A stretch of DNA of 64,000 bases from Symbiodinium kawagutii (taxonomy: Eukaryota; Sar; Dinophyceae; Suessiales; Symbiodiniaceae), in contig VSDK01012259.1 in NCBI GenBank assembly GCA_009767595.1, positions 1 through 64,000 of the forward strand, given 5' to 3'. Made by a program: the position numbers and the translations under genes. Below, piece after piece: positions 1 through 9,364 of the stretch. The notes beneath the pieces are model-generated. The model was given only the letters and a program-made list of their open reading frames with translations, made no database searches and was not told the DNA's origin. How positions within the stretch are numbered: the first letter of the stretch is position 1; each line of letters begins with the position of its first letter.

Positions 1-129
1 ATATAGTTCGTGTGAACAATCTACATAGCCTTACGTCCTTGCGGGTTCTTAGCTTCTTTTTCTTGTCTCTTGTTGTAACTTTATTCTCTATAGTCTATGG
101 GCTTTAACGGTTGTCGCGCCTGCGGGCAG

Positions 130-470
130 GCAACAAGGTTATATGCCTGCCGAAAGTGCCGCGATACCGCGCCTTTCAATAACAAGGTTATATGCCTGCC
201 GAAAGTGCCGCGATACCGCGCCTTTCGGCAGGCAAGATGGTCGCGCCTTTAGGGCAGGCCGTTGCTGCAGCCGCGCCTTTGGGCAGGCACGTAGGTCGCG
301 CCTCTGGGCAGGCCTATAAAGTAGCCGCGCCTTCGGGCAGGCAACATGGCCGTGCCTTCAGGGCAGGCCGTTTCGTATAAACACAGCCGCGCCTTTGGGC
401 AGGCATGTGGGTCGCGCCTCTGGGCAGGCCTACAGATCAGCCGCGCCTTTGGGCAGGCATTTTTTTCCAC
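130..470. repeat. GC-rich tandem repeat built on GCGCC...GGGCAGGC
   Basis: About nine copies of a degenerate 20-40 base unit whose core is GCGCCTTTGGGCAGGC. A 49-base segment is directly duplicated at about 131-179 and 180-228. The second copy runs into a 12-bp inverted repeat (GCCTGCCGAAAG at 194-205, CTTTCGGCAGGC at 222-233). Open frames cross it on both strands, but they follow from the repeat. Confidence 0.85.
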
Positions 471-536
471 CCTGTTTCTCATATTATATGTGTACCGTCT
501 CTTAACACCACATTAATACCACTATATTGTCGTACT

Positions 537-599
537 TGATTTCATACTAGTTTCATTTTTTGTTGGCTTGATTTCATACTAGTTTCATTTTTTGTTCTT
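537..599. repeat. 31-base tandem duplication
   Basis: The segment containing TTTCATACTAGTTTCATTTT occurs twice back to back, just upstream of the 645-1808 ORF. No function is visible. Confidence 0.85.
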
Positions 600-644
600 C
601 ACCCTGATACTCACGATCTCTGCCTGCCCGCAGGTACTGTGCAG

Positions 645-1808
645 ATGGCGTCCCCGAGTCGCTCAAGGAGTCGCTCGGACCGCAGGAGCCCGGACAGGCG
701 TCCTGCGGCGGAGCTGCGGAAAGAAGATGGCGAGCCTGACTCCTCTGGAGGAGGCTATAGAGCTGGGAAGTCTCGCGGTGGAGCGAAGCGCTACAAGCGC
801 GTCGCTGGAACGCCCGGGACCACCACGTGTCAGCACTGCTACCGTGTGTACCAGAGCGGCGAAAAGTCGCAAGCTCAGCACGAAGGTAGCATTTACTGTA
901 CAACGTACAGACTGTACACAGCAGGCTACGGGTCGTGGGGGCAATGTCGTGCGAAGGTAGACGCAGACAGAGAACAGGGTGCGGAAAGACCCGCGGTGGC
1001 TTTGACCGAGCCTGGTGCTCGCAGGCCGCCGGAGCCAGTGCTTCCTCCTAGGGAGTATGGTCCTGGACCTGGACCTGCGTTTCCTCGCAGGGGCACCGGT
1101 AGGTTGCCGTCACCGACGCGGTCTCCCAGGAGATCCTCTACCGGGAAAGAAGAAAGCCTGGTGCGTGGACGGCGTTCGCGCAGTCCTCCACCACGGGCAC
1201 GTGAGACCCGGGCTCGTCGGAGTTCGAGCAGGGACTCACGGGAGCGCGGCAGAGGACGGCTGGCTAGGGGAAGAGGCCGTTCGCAGAAAGCGCCTTCGCG
1301 GTTGGAGGTCGAAAGGCACAGAGACCGCAGCCGTGAACGGCGTCCTCCGCGTGAAGCCTCAAGTCGCGGTGACACTGGTCGCGCGGACAGGGGTGCGCCA
1401 GAAAGTTCCAGAGGAAAGGCATCGACTGCGCTGGGTCGCAGCAAAAGGGAGGTGCCTAAAGCGGTGAAAGCCTCGTCTGTGAAAGGTGAGCGAACCTCTG
1501 GAGGAAAGGTTTCGCAGCCTCAGGCGAAGAAGGCTGAGCCTGAAGAGTACACCTATGAGTACGAGACCTACAGCACCTCAGCAGAAGAGTCCGAAGAGGG
1601 AAAGCAAACCAAGCCAGCACAGAAGGAGACGAAGTCGGACAGACCTGCTGCCGCGGCCCCACCGAATGCTGCCGCGACCCCACGGAAGCCAGCGGCCACC
1701 AAGCCTCCGGCGGCTGCGGGCACGGCGCCCGCAGCTACTCAGGCAAGCCTGTTTTCCTCGCTTTTGAAGACAGCGATGGAGACGGCGTACACCCTGTCTC
1801 ACCAGTAA
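645..1808 (+). CDS. SR-rich protein with a C2HC-like zinc finger (387 aa)
   Basis: An uninterrupted GC-rich ORF. The first ATG (645) follows AG dinucleotides at 632-633 and 643-644, after a pyrimidine-containing stretch, which could be cis or trans splice acceptors. Residues 1-20 are SR/RS-rich. Residues 60-101 carry a Cys-x2-Cys (62, 65), His79, Cys85 and Cys101 arrangement that could bind zinc. Residues 105-275 are Arg/Ser/Pro-rich and basic. Then comes a short acidic Tyr-rich segment (EEYTYEYETYSTSAEE) and an Ala/Pro-rich tail. From memory, similar small C-x2-C...H...C fingers fused to low-complexity tails recur in dinoflagellate genomes, often near transposable elements. RNA or DNA binding is inferred from composition only. 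No neighbour shares an operon-like context. Confidence 0.6.
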   Translation: MASPSRSRSRSDRRSPDRRPAAELRKEDGEPDSSGGGYRAGKSRGGAKRYKRVAGTPGTTTCQHCYRVYQSGEKSQAQHEGSIYCTTYRLYTAGYGSWGQCRAKVDADREQGAERPAVALTEPGARRPPEPVLPPREYGPGPGPAFPRRGTGRLPSPTRSPRRSSTGKEESLVRGRRSRSPPPRARETRARRSSSRDSRERGRGRLARGRGRSQKAPSRLEVERHRDRSRERRPPREASSRGDTGRADRGAPESSRGKASTALGRSKREVPKAVKASSVKGERTSGGKVSQPQAKKAEPEEYTYEYETYSTSAEESEEGKQTKPAQKETKSDRPAAAAPPNAAATPRKPAATKPPAAAGTAPAATQASLFSSLLKTAMETAYTLSHQ

Positions 1809-1899
1809 AGCCATTGTACAGACCTGGCCTACTTTTTCTACAAAGGTATCCGCTGACAAAAGAAAGTAGCGCAGTGGATGTGCCGCACCAGTCTGACGG

Positions 1900-2182
1900 T
1901 GTGTTGGAAATGTGTTGGGGATGTGTTGGACCAACAAAAGAAACATAGATATTTCTAAGAAATATAAATACTTGCATGGATGTGTTGGAAATGTGTTGGA
2001 ATTTCAAATTCGGTTATCATACGCATGTGTTGGATTGATAAATTATGTGTTGGATATAGAAAAACGCTCCGAAAGCATGTGTTGGACTTGAAGCAAACAG
2101 ATGTGTTGGACATGTGTTGGAAGTGTGTTGGAGATGTGTTGGACCCGCACATGGCATGTGTTGGAAATGTGTTGGGAACCAA
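1900..2182. repeat. TGTGTTGG interspersed array
   Basis: Fourteen copies of TGTGTTGG(A/G), separated by 1-50 bases of otherwise unlike sequence and all in the same orientation, follow the end of the SR-rich ORF. Short open frames over it on both strands are repeat artefacts. Confidence 0.85.
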
Positions 2183-2189
2183 CAGAGGT

Positions 2190-2880
2190 TAGCTGACCTC
2201 ATAAATCGATTTCACAAAAAACCTTATAAATCGCTGTTCTTGGTGTATGCAACATACCAAGAATGACATATGTATAAAAAAGATAAAAATTCGATGTTCA
2301 ACCATGCCATTTGCAACATTGAAAAAATTAAATAAAGAACAGGAATGGCAACGTCTAGACATTCTTTGAATTATGCGCTGACACGTATGTCATTTTCAGC
2401 ATTAAATGGTATTATTGCGTGCCAAGAATGAAAATCCTTGAAACGCACAGACAGGTAGCATGGTGAATGTGATATGAGCATTGTCAAGAATTCAATGGAT
2501 GACAAGACATGGGCATATTTGGAATTTGAGAACTGGCCGGGTGCTGAGCGATGCTATTTACATTAAGCTCTGAATGGGTATGGGCCATGAAATCGTGGCC
2601 TTAGAAAAATTTCCAAGCTTGAACTTGCCCTATATAGCGTGATGAGTTGGGCATGCGTGCCGCATTCAGTGAAAAGAGGGCTACGATGAGCAGAGCCAAC
2701 AAGAAAAGATGTTGGAAAGTAGTATAGGGTCCAACTCTACATCGCAGGCAGTATAGTTGTTGTGTCACAGCAAAAAGCAAAAAGTGGCTAAATTCTTGTC
2801 CGGGAAAGAAGAAACAAAACAGATGAATCTTCCGGGATATGGTACAGAGATTCGCCCTATCATGGGGTTGGCTGAAAGAA
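2190..2880. other. No gene seen
   Basis: AT-leaning sequence without a convincing exon or RNA gene on either strand. Confidence 0.5.
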
Positions 2881-3370
2881 AGTTTTGTTGTTGCCTTTGC
2901 AACAAACAGCGACTGTGCCTGCGCCTCAAAAGACACAATTTATGCAGCAAAAAACCGGCTTTTGCGGTCAAGCCAATGTTCGCTGTTGCAACAAACAGCG
3001 AATACATTTTGTGCTTGAAAATACAATGTTCGCTGTTGCAACAAACAGCGACTGTGTTTGCGCCTCAAAAAAAACAATTTATGAAGCAAAAAACCGGCTT
3101 TTGCGGTCAAGCCAATGTTCGCTGTTGCAACAAACAGCGAATACATTTTGGGCCTAAAAATACAATGTTCGCTGTTGCAACAAACAGCGATTGTGTTTGC
3201 GCCTCAAAAAAAACAATTTATGAAGCAAAAAACCGGCTTTTGCGGTCAAGCCAATGTTCGCTGTTGCAACAAACAGCGACTGTGTTTGCGCCTCAAGAAA
3301 AACAATTTATGAAGCAAAAAACCGGCTTTTGCGGTCATGCCAATGTTCGCTGTTGCAACAAACAGTGAAT
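2880..3370. repeat. Higher-order tandem repeat with 22-base hairpins
   Basis: Two unit types alternate. Each holds the inverted repeat TCGCTGTT, loop GCAACA, AACAGCGA. Hairpins lie at 2980-3001, 3030-3051, 3119-3140, 3169-3190, 3258-3279 and 3347-3368 (the last with one changed base). The longer spacer repeats AAACCGGCTTTTGCGGTCA, the shorter contains ATACATTTTG. The spacers are copies of each other, so this is not a CRISPR array. Long frames over it on both strands come from the repetition. Confidence 0.9.
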
Positions 3371-3429
3371 GACCCGGGCTGCTCTTGAATGCAAGATCCC
3401 GAAACCAAAATGTACTTGTACATTCTGCC

Positions 3430-3555
3430 CTGGACTGGTCTGCAAACAATCAATGTTTGGGCTGGCGCTTGGCTCAAGTTCTGGAGGCTAGCCCTGGTCT
3501 GCAAACAATCAATGTTTTCACTGGTGCTTGGCTTAAGTTCTGGAGGCTAGCCCAA
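3430..3555. repeat. Two-copy tandem repeat, about 60 bases
   Basis: The segment starting CTGGTCTGCAAACAATCAAT and ending TTCTGGAGGCTAGCCC occurs twice in tandem with a few substitutions. Confidence 0.85.
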
Positions 3556-3559
3556 ATGT

Positions 3560-4745
3560 ACAACCTTCTCAGTTTTCCCGCCCGCCCAGAGGATGCGCTA
3601 GACCATGCAGACAAAGTAGATGGTTGCTAGCGGTCAAAACATTTTTGCTCAAGTAGCCTAACCCGGCAACAGATAGGAACACGAGGCTCCGCTACCACTT
3701 GAAGAAAATAATTTCCATTAGGGACTCCTTGAAAACTAAGACTGGATCTAACGCCAATTGTTGGGTCCAAGACAGTGAACCTGTGTGAATGAACACGCAT
3801 GTGCACACCACCTGCAAGACCGCATTCTTAGCTTGGCTGACCCATGGAATCAGAGTCAAAATGATGGATTTGTCTCGTTGGACGCATACACACATGTATG
3901 TATGATGTATATGTATATGTGTTTTGAATTTGTGTACATATAGAGAAAAAAAATATATATATATATATAAGTATGTTGAAATAGATTAAATATGTATCAA
4001 TCAACGTGTGGGGTTTTGTTCATTGTTTAGATTTTGTACTTGTTTTGGGTCAGTGGCCTTTGGTTTACGTTGTGTTGCTGTCTTTTCGCAACAACGTGTG
4101 GTTTGCCAATATCAGAACAAACTTTGTCGGCAATAACTCACCCAAAACAAATCGGGAATTCAGGAATGGCGGAGCTCGCTGTTTTTGCAGGACCCTGTCC
4201 GGCAATCTTGCTCTCAGCAAAGGTGCGTTTTGCACCAAGGTGTCATGGATAATAGACACTGCACATGGATGAGACACTGCGCATGGATATTCTGTTGTCC
4301 ATATTCACTCATTAGCCAGGCAACCATGATAATAAATGAGAGATGATGCATTTTGAAAACAATTTTCTGGAAAAGAAGCTTTCGGTTTCTCGGTATCAGA
4401 ATCTCCATGGTCTCGCGAAGCAATGGCAAACAGCCAGCGAGGCGAGTTCCTGCAGGGACCGCTGTGTGCTCGAACTGGGTCCAGCCAAGTGTTTACTCGT
4501 GCGTATGCCTGATATGACCATATATATATATATATATATATATTTATTCATGATATCGTGCGACGTGTATAAATATTAAAGATATGTATGCATATGTTTT
4601 GTATTTAGATACATATTTTTGTTCACAACAAACGTTTATAATGGATGATTTGCTTTCCTGGCCAACTCTGGGTCTGGGCCTATCAGTGAGAACATTGGCG
4701 GAAATCTGATTCGCAATTGCACGGGGCTCAAAACATGAGGGGCTC
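3560..4745. other. No gene seen; AT microsatellites
   Basis: Contains short (AT)n tracts near 3948-3968 and 4518-4541. I could not support an exon here. Confidence 0.5.
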
Positions 4746-4781
4746 AAAGTGACCAGGCGACTAGTTTCCCACAGTCATCTC

Positions 4782-5349
4782 ATGGCTCGTTCCAGGGTTC
4801 AGCATGCTGTGGCGATTTCGCCCAAACGGAAAAGTTGGGGTGAGGGCAAAGCAGCTCAAATGAAATCCCGTCGAAACGACTTGGCTACCAAAATTGCAGG
4901 CACTATCCATGAGCGATTGGATGCTGACAGGATCACGGCTACAGGGGAGCTGTTTCCTCGTGCAACTTTCAAAAGAGCATCGCAAAAGAAATTGTTTGAC
5001 TTTTGCTTCCAGTTTGAGGGTCGGACATTTACAGTTCCGCTCTGCAAGCTAGTGATCCGGAAGCTGATCAACTTGCTGGGAAGAGATACGATTCCTAGAG
5101 ACCCCAAAGTTTCTCCTGCGAAGTATGTATCCAAGCAAGCAGCTCGATTCCAAAAGCTGGTTCGGCAAGCCAAACGTTACAAGGTGCAGGGTGTGAAAAC
5201 CATGAAAGCTTGTATAATGTGTTTATTTCAATATTTAGTTGTTTGGAAATGTGCTAGCTGCGTGCTACGTGCTAAAACAGTGTCGGCTCAAACGCTTTTC
5301 CCTGAAGGATCCGAAAACGGAGGACTGGTGTGACCGTCATTTCCACTGA
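4782..5349 (+). CDS. Gene A, 5' part: basic DNA/RNA-binding-like protein, two exons
   Basis: Exon 1 starts at an ATG at 4782 and runs to 5183, where AAG meets GTGCAG. The protein is very basic at its N-terminus (PKRKSW) and contains a hydrophobic stretch (FDFCFQFEGRTFTVPLC) followed by Lys/Arg-rich helices. A second exon starts after ACAG at 5280 and reads in phase (CRLKRFSLKDPKTEDW) to a TGA at 5347-5349. The same frame is open again directly after this TGA, with protein-like sequence (for example MDNLETQPLALTSG) up to a GTAGCA donor near 5450. The TGA may therefore be a mutation, a readthrough codon or a missed splice. I do not recognise the family. It may be the start of the gene that ends at 9364. 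Confidence 0.45.
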
Positions 5350-5452
5350 AACCTGCTAAGTGGCAAACTCCAGCTCGGTCCTCGTCAGGATTCTGCCATG
5401 GACAATCTCGAAACCCAGCCACTCGCTCTTACCTCAGGTAGCAAGGCTGGAT
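5350..5452 (+). CDS. Gene A exon-like frame downstream of the in-frame TGA
   Basis: Same reading frame as the preceding exon. It contains LQLGPRQDSAMDNLETQPLA and ends where TCAG meets GTAGCAAGG, a plausible donor. A competing frame is also open, so the call is tentative. Confidence 0.3.
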
Positions 5453-5504
5453 CGAAGTTTTTCTTCGCTGTATAAATCACTATGCAAAGGGGTTCCCAAG
5501 TATA

Positions 5505-5570
5505 TAGTTATATATACATATATATACATGTATATATATATATATATATATATTTATATACATATATATG
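5505..5570. repeat. TA-rich microsatellite
   Basis: Imperfect TATATACA/TATATATA tract inside a presumed intron of gene A. Confidence 0.85.
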
Positions 5571-5772
5571 TTTTTTCCTTATAGCGGTTCGATTGAACAT
5601 GTCAGGGTTTACCATCAAAGGGGTTTCTGGCATTGACCTGAGGCATCATTGCCGGATGAGGTTCCAGTGCTGGAGGCACTATCATGTTCAATTTTATATG
5701 TGGGATCTTTATGTGTGCTAGTTCAATTTTCCATTTATGTTGTTCTGTCTTGAACTTCTATGCTGTTATGAG

Positions 5773-5820
5773 GCCAGTATTGTGGAAGCAGCTCCATACC
5801 CGGAGAAGGTGTGGGCCAAG
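5773..5820 (+). CDS. Gene A small exon (ASIVEAAPYPEKVWAK)
   Basis: A 48-base open segment preceded by TTATGAG and followed by GTTTCTTC. It reads as an acidic peptide ending in VWAK. Confidence 0.45.
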
Positions 5821-5898
5821 GTTTCTTCATGAACTTGTTCGTCATAAGTTCCCGCTTGCTTTGTGGTTCGAACTTTGTTCTACATTCCTTTTTGGAAG

Positions 5899-5960
5899 GT
5901 GCAGGAACACCTTCAATTTATGGAAGAGCAAAGGCAAGAACTCCAGGCTGGACAACTTCT
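5899..5960 (+). CDS. Gene A small exon, coiled-coil-like
   Basis: Follows TTTGGAAG and reads VQEHLQFMEEQRQELQ, a charged helical peptide. The 3' end is uncertain; a GC donor after CTCCAG is one option. Confidence 0.4.
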
Positions 5961-6012
5961 GTGTGCGCCATTTTGGTTAAGAATCGAGATGTTGACATTT
6001 TTTTCCTGTCAG

Positions 6013-6048
6013 GCTGCTTGCGATGAAGAGGAGCACAAATCAAACGTG
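6013..6048 (+). CDS. Gene A small exon (AACDEEEHKSN)
   Basis: Preceded by CCTGTCAG and followed by a possible donor GTGTCAAG. It encodes an acidic peptide, like its neighbours. Confidence 0.35.
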
Positions 6049-6125
6049 TCAAGTGTTTATGAATCGGGAAATTATCATTAGCGCAATTGTGTCGGGTATG
6101 GAGTATTCCCAATGAGCACTGCCAG

Positions 6126-6158
6126 GATGATTTGAACCAGCCCCAAGTTGAGGCCATT
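6126..6158 (+). CDS. Gene A small exon (DDLNQPQVEAI)
   Basis: Preceded by CTGCCAG and followed by GTGATGCAT. It encodes 11 codons. Confidence 0.35.
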
Positions 6159-6206
6159 GTGATGCATGTGCCTGTGTGAGCTATCATTTTGATGCTCTTG
6201 GCGCAG

Positions 6207-7146
6207 GTGGACCACCACGAAGGCATTCACGGGGAAGTTCCATGGCAGCCAGAGGACAGAACTCATGTCATCTGTTTCCATTTGATTGCAGAGATTTGCC
6301 CATGAGAGCGAAAGTAAAAGTACAGAATGAAACATAAAGATCAAATTGTTCATTTGACTGCTGACCATGGCCTTCCAGGATCACTCCAATGAATACCGCC
6401 CATGGCAGCCAGAGGACAGAATGTGTCTTCAACAAAGGTGTTCGTGTGATAGTTGCCCATGTGCTTCCAGGATCACTGGGATGAGGATGTTCCATCCGAG
6501 GGAGAGGACAGAATACAGTCTTCAACAAAGATGTCCGTTTTACTGTTGCCCATGTGCTTCCAGGATCACTGGGATGAGAACAGTCCATGGGAACCAGATA
6601 GATGTTCATGTGATGGTTGTCCATGTGCTTCCAGGAGCACTGGGATGAGAATCTTCCACAGCAGACCGAGGACAGAAGGTCTTCAACAAAGATGTTCATT
6701 TGATTGTTGCCCATGTGCTTCCAGGATCACTGGGCTGAGGATGTTCCATTCGATGGAGAGGACAGAATGCGGTCTTCAACAAAGATGTTCATTTGATTGT
6801 TGCCCGTGTGCTTCCAGGATCGCTGGGATGAGGATGTTCCATTCCAGGGAGAGGACAGAATGCGGTCTTCAACAAAGATGTTCATTTGATTGTTGCCTGT
6901 GTGCTTCCAGGATCGCTGGGATGAGGATGTTCCATTCGAGGGAGAGGACAGAATGCGGTCTTCAACAAAGATGTTCATTTGACTGTTGTTCATGCGCTGC
7001 CAGGATCAATGGGATGAGAACCTTCCACAGGAGACTGAGGACAGAATGCGGTCTTCAAAACAAAATTGTTGACATGATTGGTGCCGATGGGCTGCCAGGA
7101 TCACTGGGAGGAGAACACTCCATGGGAGCCGGAGGACAGAATTTGG
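6207..7146 (+). CDS. Gene A micro-exon array: Trp-centred acidic repeats
   Basis: A first segment at 6207 reads VDHHEGIHGEVPWQPEDR. Nine related segments follow, starting at 6379, 6471, 6564, 6635, 6725, 6818, 6911, 7004 and 7099. Each follows a splice-acceptor-like (C/G)CTTCCAG or GCTGCCAG. Each reads in one frame as D-H/R-W-D-E...P...E-D-R, for example DHWDEDVPSEGEDRI, DRWDEDVPFEGEDRM and DHWEENTPWEPEDRI. Spacing is mostly 92-95 bases (one 71, one 90). The intervening roughly 46 bases (GTCTTCAACAAAG...CCAG) look like tiny introns. The exact donor is unclear: cutting at GTCTTC leaves 47-base exons that break frame. The alternative is an unspliced 31-residue repeat, but its frame is rich in Cys/Arg and less protein-like. 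Confidence 0.4.
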
Positions 7147-7811
7147 TCTTGTCACGTGTCCAGTCAAACGGGGTCCGGGGATACATTCGCAGGAAGATGT
7201 GCAGCAACATTCGAATGAGACGGGTGATCAGGCTTGGGTGTATGGAGATCAGCTTGGAGTGGCAGAAACTTAAAACATGGTTTGCTGTGCCGTGAGGTGA
7301 TGGTGATCTCCGATGGTGAAGGGGAGGTCATGCCAGCCATAGCCTCAACTTTTTTCTGCGCAGTCAACCAAAAAATCTTGTCGTTGCATTGTTTCGAATT
7401 TGGGAATCCCATTTTGAGCTTCAGGTATGGAACGTTTGTGATGCCAGAGCCTTTGCTTGTGGGTACGCTGCGCATGTGCCCTGGTCAAGAAACTTCCATG
7501 GTTTCCAGGCCTACGAAGCGCGCGAGATTGGCAAGGAGGTTGAAGCTGCTTTGCCCTTAACTTTGTTACCAGCAATATTTCATAGAGTGTTCTTTACCCA
7601 TGCATGCACGGCTGCAGGCACAATCAGTCATTTCTATTTGAGGCCTGCAGTCAAGGGATGGTTGCTGTGGATGAGGATGCAGCAATTGTCTCAGTGTGGG
7701 CTTTGGGTTCATGGTGGTAACAAACATTTTTTCCAGATTGCAGTCAGACTCAAGCTCATGGTTTTGTAGAAGCTAGTGCTTTGACCAACGCCATACTTGT
7801 CATCTTGGCAG

Positions 7812-7868
7812 GAGCCTTGGCAGGAGGATGATGAAGCCGCAGCATATGATGCCAGCGCTTATGAAAAG
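7812..7868 (+). CDS. Gene A exon (Trp/acidic module)
   Basis: Nineteen codons (EPWQEDDEAAAYDASAYEK) between CTTGGCAG and GTCAGG. The PWQEDDE core resembles the repeated PWQPEDR of the array upstream. Confidence 0.5.
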
Positions 7869-8014
7869 GTCAGGTTCTCAATTTTTTCATTCCTTAATCA
7901 CACAGCCATTCATTCTATTTGCTGGGCTGTGATGCTTCAGATTTTGGCCAACATTCAGTGTATATGGTTTGGTGATAGTACAGCTGTTTCAATCATATTT
8001 GGCTTCCTGGTCAG

Positions 8015-8059
8015 GCTTGGTCTACCGATGTTGATGGAGATGGCGCAGCTTGCTACAAG
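8015..8059 (+). CDS. Gene A exon (Trp/acidic module)
   Basis: Fifteen codons (AWSTDVDGDGAACYK) between TGGTCAG and GTTAGC. Confidence 0.5.
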
Positions 8060-8116
8060 GTTAGCTCTATAGATTTTATTATGTGTAACAGACTTTCCAC
8101 CATGGTCAGCGCGCAG

Positions 8117-8161
8117 GACATGCGTGACAGCAGCGATTGGCATGAAAGTGCTGGTGGCAAG
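8117..8161 (+). CDS. Gene A exon (Trp/acidic module, GC donor)
   Basis: Fifteen codons (DMRDSSDWHESAGGK) between GCGCAG and GCGCGG. The GC donor fits dinoflagellate splicing. Confidence 0.45.
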
Positions 8162-8195
8162 GCGCGGGTTGTTTTTTCCTGGCGCTCCTAGTCAG

Positions 8196-8260
8196 CAGCT
8201 TTCAATTTGGATGTTGAGGCAGATGACGACAGTGCTTGGGACGATCAAGAAGAAGCCTGG
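8196..8260 (+). CDS. Gene A exon (Trp/acidic module)
   Basis: After TAGTCAG the segment reads DVEADDDSAWDDQEEAW. It is the clearest Trp-in-acidic module outside the array. The donor is not clear; a GA donor is possible. Confidence 0.45.
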
Positions 8261-8515
8261 GACTAATTTTCCTTGGTCTTGGCCCGTGATTGTTTGCTTC
8301 TCTTGCATGTTGCTTTCATTTGGTTGGTCACATTGCAGGTTGTTCCTGGGAGTTCCACAGATCGCCCACGAGATTTCCAAGTGGTATCCTTAGATTTCAT
8401 TCAGCAGCCTTTCAAAGCAGCGCTGATATGTTGCAAGGCAAAGCGGTGGTGGAAGCTGAACCCGGAGGCTAGCCGGTTTGCGTGAGCATGCTCATGTGCT
8501 CCATTGGTGTTTGAG

Positions 8516-8606
8516 CAGGACAAGCCAGTGAAGAAGATGATGAAGCGATTGCTCAATTTGGGATTTGTGGATCCCGATGAGTGGTACCATGTGCAAATGA
8601 AGTGGC
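8516..8606 (+). CDS. Gene A exon candidate, frame ambiguous
   Basis: After TTGAGCAG two frames are open. One reads VKKMMKRLLNLGFVDPDEWY, the other a short acidic peptide (ASEEDDEAIAQFG). The acidic one matches the neighbours in style; the longer one is more protein-like. Confidence 0.3.
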
Positions 8607-8670
8607 GCAGGGAGGTGGGGGTAGGGGACATGTGTGTTTGTCATCTATGCGCTGGTGTTTTGTTTTACAG

Positions 8671-8716
8671 GCCCGTGAGCAACGCAAAGCTGATCGCTTG
8701 GCAGCTGCGGAGGCTA
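8671..8716 (+). CDS. Gene A exon (AREQRKADRLAAAEA)
   Basis: Begins after GTTTTACAG, a strong acceptor, and ends near GGTTAGCC. It encodes a charged helical peptide. Confidence 0.5.
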
Positions 8717-8941
8717 GGGTTAGCCTTCAGAAATTATTTCATGTTGATTGCAGCTATCAATTGAAAAGATGCAATGGAATCATTCTGCAACGTTCTTTAG
8801 CACTTGTGGCCAGGATGAGGCAGCTCTGAAAGCGCAAACGTGGGATGAGGACTGATAATCACCATAGATGCTGTTCGACCCTTTTGGAAAATTCTTGGTG
8901 CTTTTTAGAAATCAGAAGTCTTGGACAGCATTTTTGGCTAG

Positions 8942-9364
8942 GATGATGATGCGTTTGAGGGTGGTGAGTCATCTCATACTCTTCTTGGATGCGCTCATGA
9001 GCTGGAAACCCCTGAGAAAGTTGCCCAGCCATATCGCAAGATGCAGCTTGCAGCAGCCAAGCGCTTGGAGAAAGAGCTGCGTGGTAAGACTACTGCTCCG
9101 GAACCGGGGGCTTCGAACGATCCCCCAGCTGAGAAGAAGAAAGAGAAGAAGACTAAGAAGGATAAGAAAAATAAGAAAGACAAAGAAGCTCCCAAGAAGC
9201 GCACTTGTGGCCCACTTGAAACTGCCATGAAGGCTTTCATGGAAAACGCCAAGAAAGAAGGAATCCAGTTCCGTGTTGCTCAGAAGCTTTGGAAGGAATC
9301 CAAAGAAAGGGAAGAGATCACGAGCAAGATGTCCAGTAGTGAGAAAAGCAGACGTCGCTATTAG
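8942..9364 (+). CDS. Gene A last exon, Lys-rich C-terminus
   Basis: Open from an acceptor (TTGGCTAG) at 8941 to TAG at 9364, 140 codons. It begins DDDAFEGGESSHTLL, continues with a helical region (YRKMQLAAAKRLEKELRG), then a Lys block (residues about 68-85) and a conserved-looking end (KEGIQFRVAQKLWKESKERE then SSEKSRRRY). From memory, a C-terminus of the form 'aromatic-R-AxKxW..S..R...M...E.KRRR' recurs in expanded dinoflagellate families of unknown function. The DDDAF start is shared with the first codons of the gene B exon at 13277, hinting at related genes in tandem. The function is unknown. Confidence 0.6.
   Translation, partial: DDDAFEGGESSHTLLGCAHELETPEKVAQPYRKMQLAAAKRLEKELRGKTTAPEPGASNDPPAEKKKEKKTKKDKKNKKDKEAPKKRTCGPLETAMKAFMENAKKEGIQFRVAQKLWKESKEREEITSKMSSSEKSRRRY

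Noticed and set aside
2980-3368. CRISPR-like array of palindromic repeats
   Set aside because: The spacers are copies of two types, repeat spacing alternates, and the surroundings are eukaryotic with no cas genes.
2757-3368. 203-residue ORF over the hairpin array
   Set aside because: Open on both strands only because the repeat lacks stops. It has no splice or start context.
6453-7295. 280-residue Cys/Arg-rich protein
   Set aside because: This is the frame through the micro-exon array and its spacers. It changes register at the 71-base unit, and the acidic Trp frame with acceptors is more coherent.
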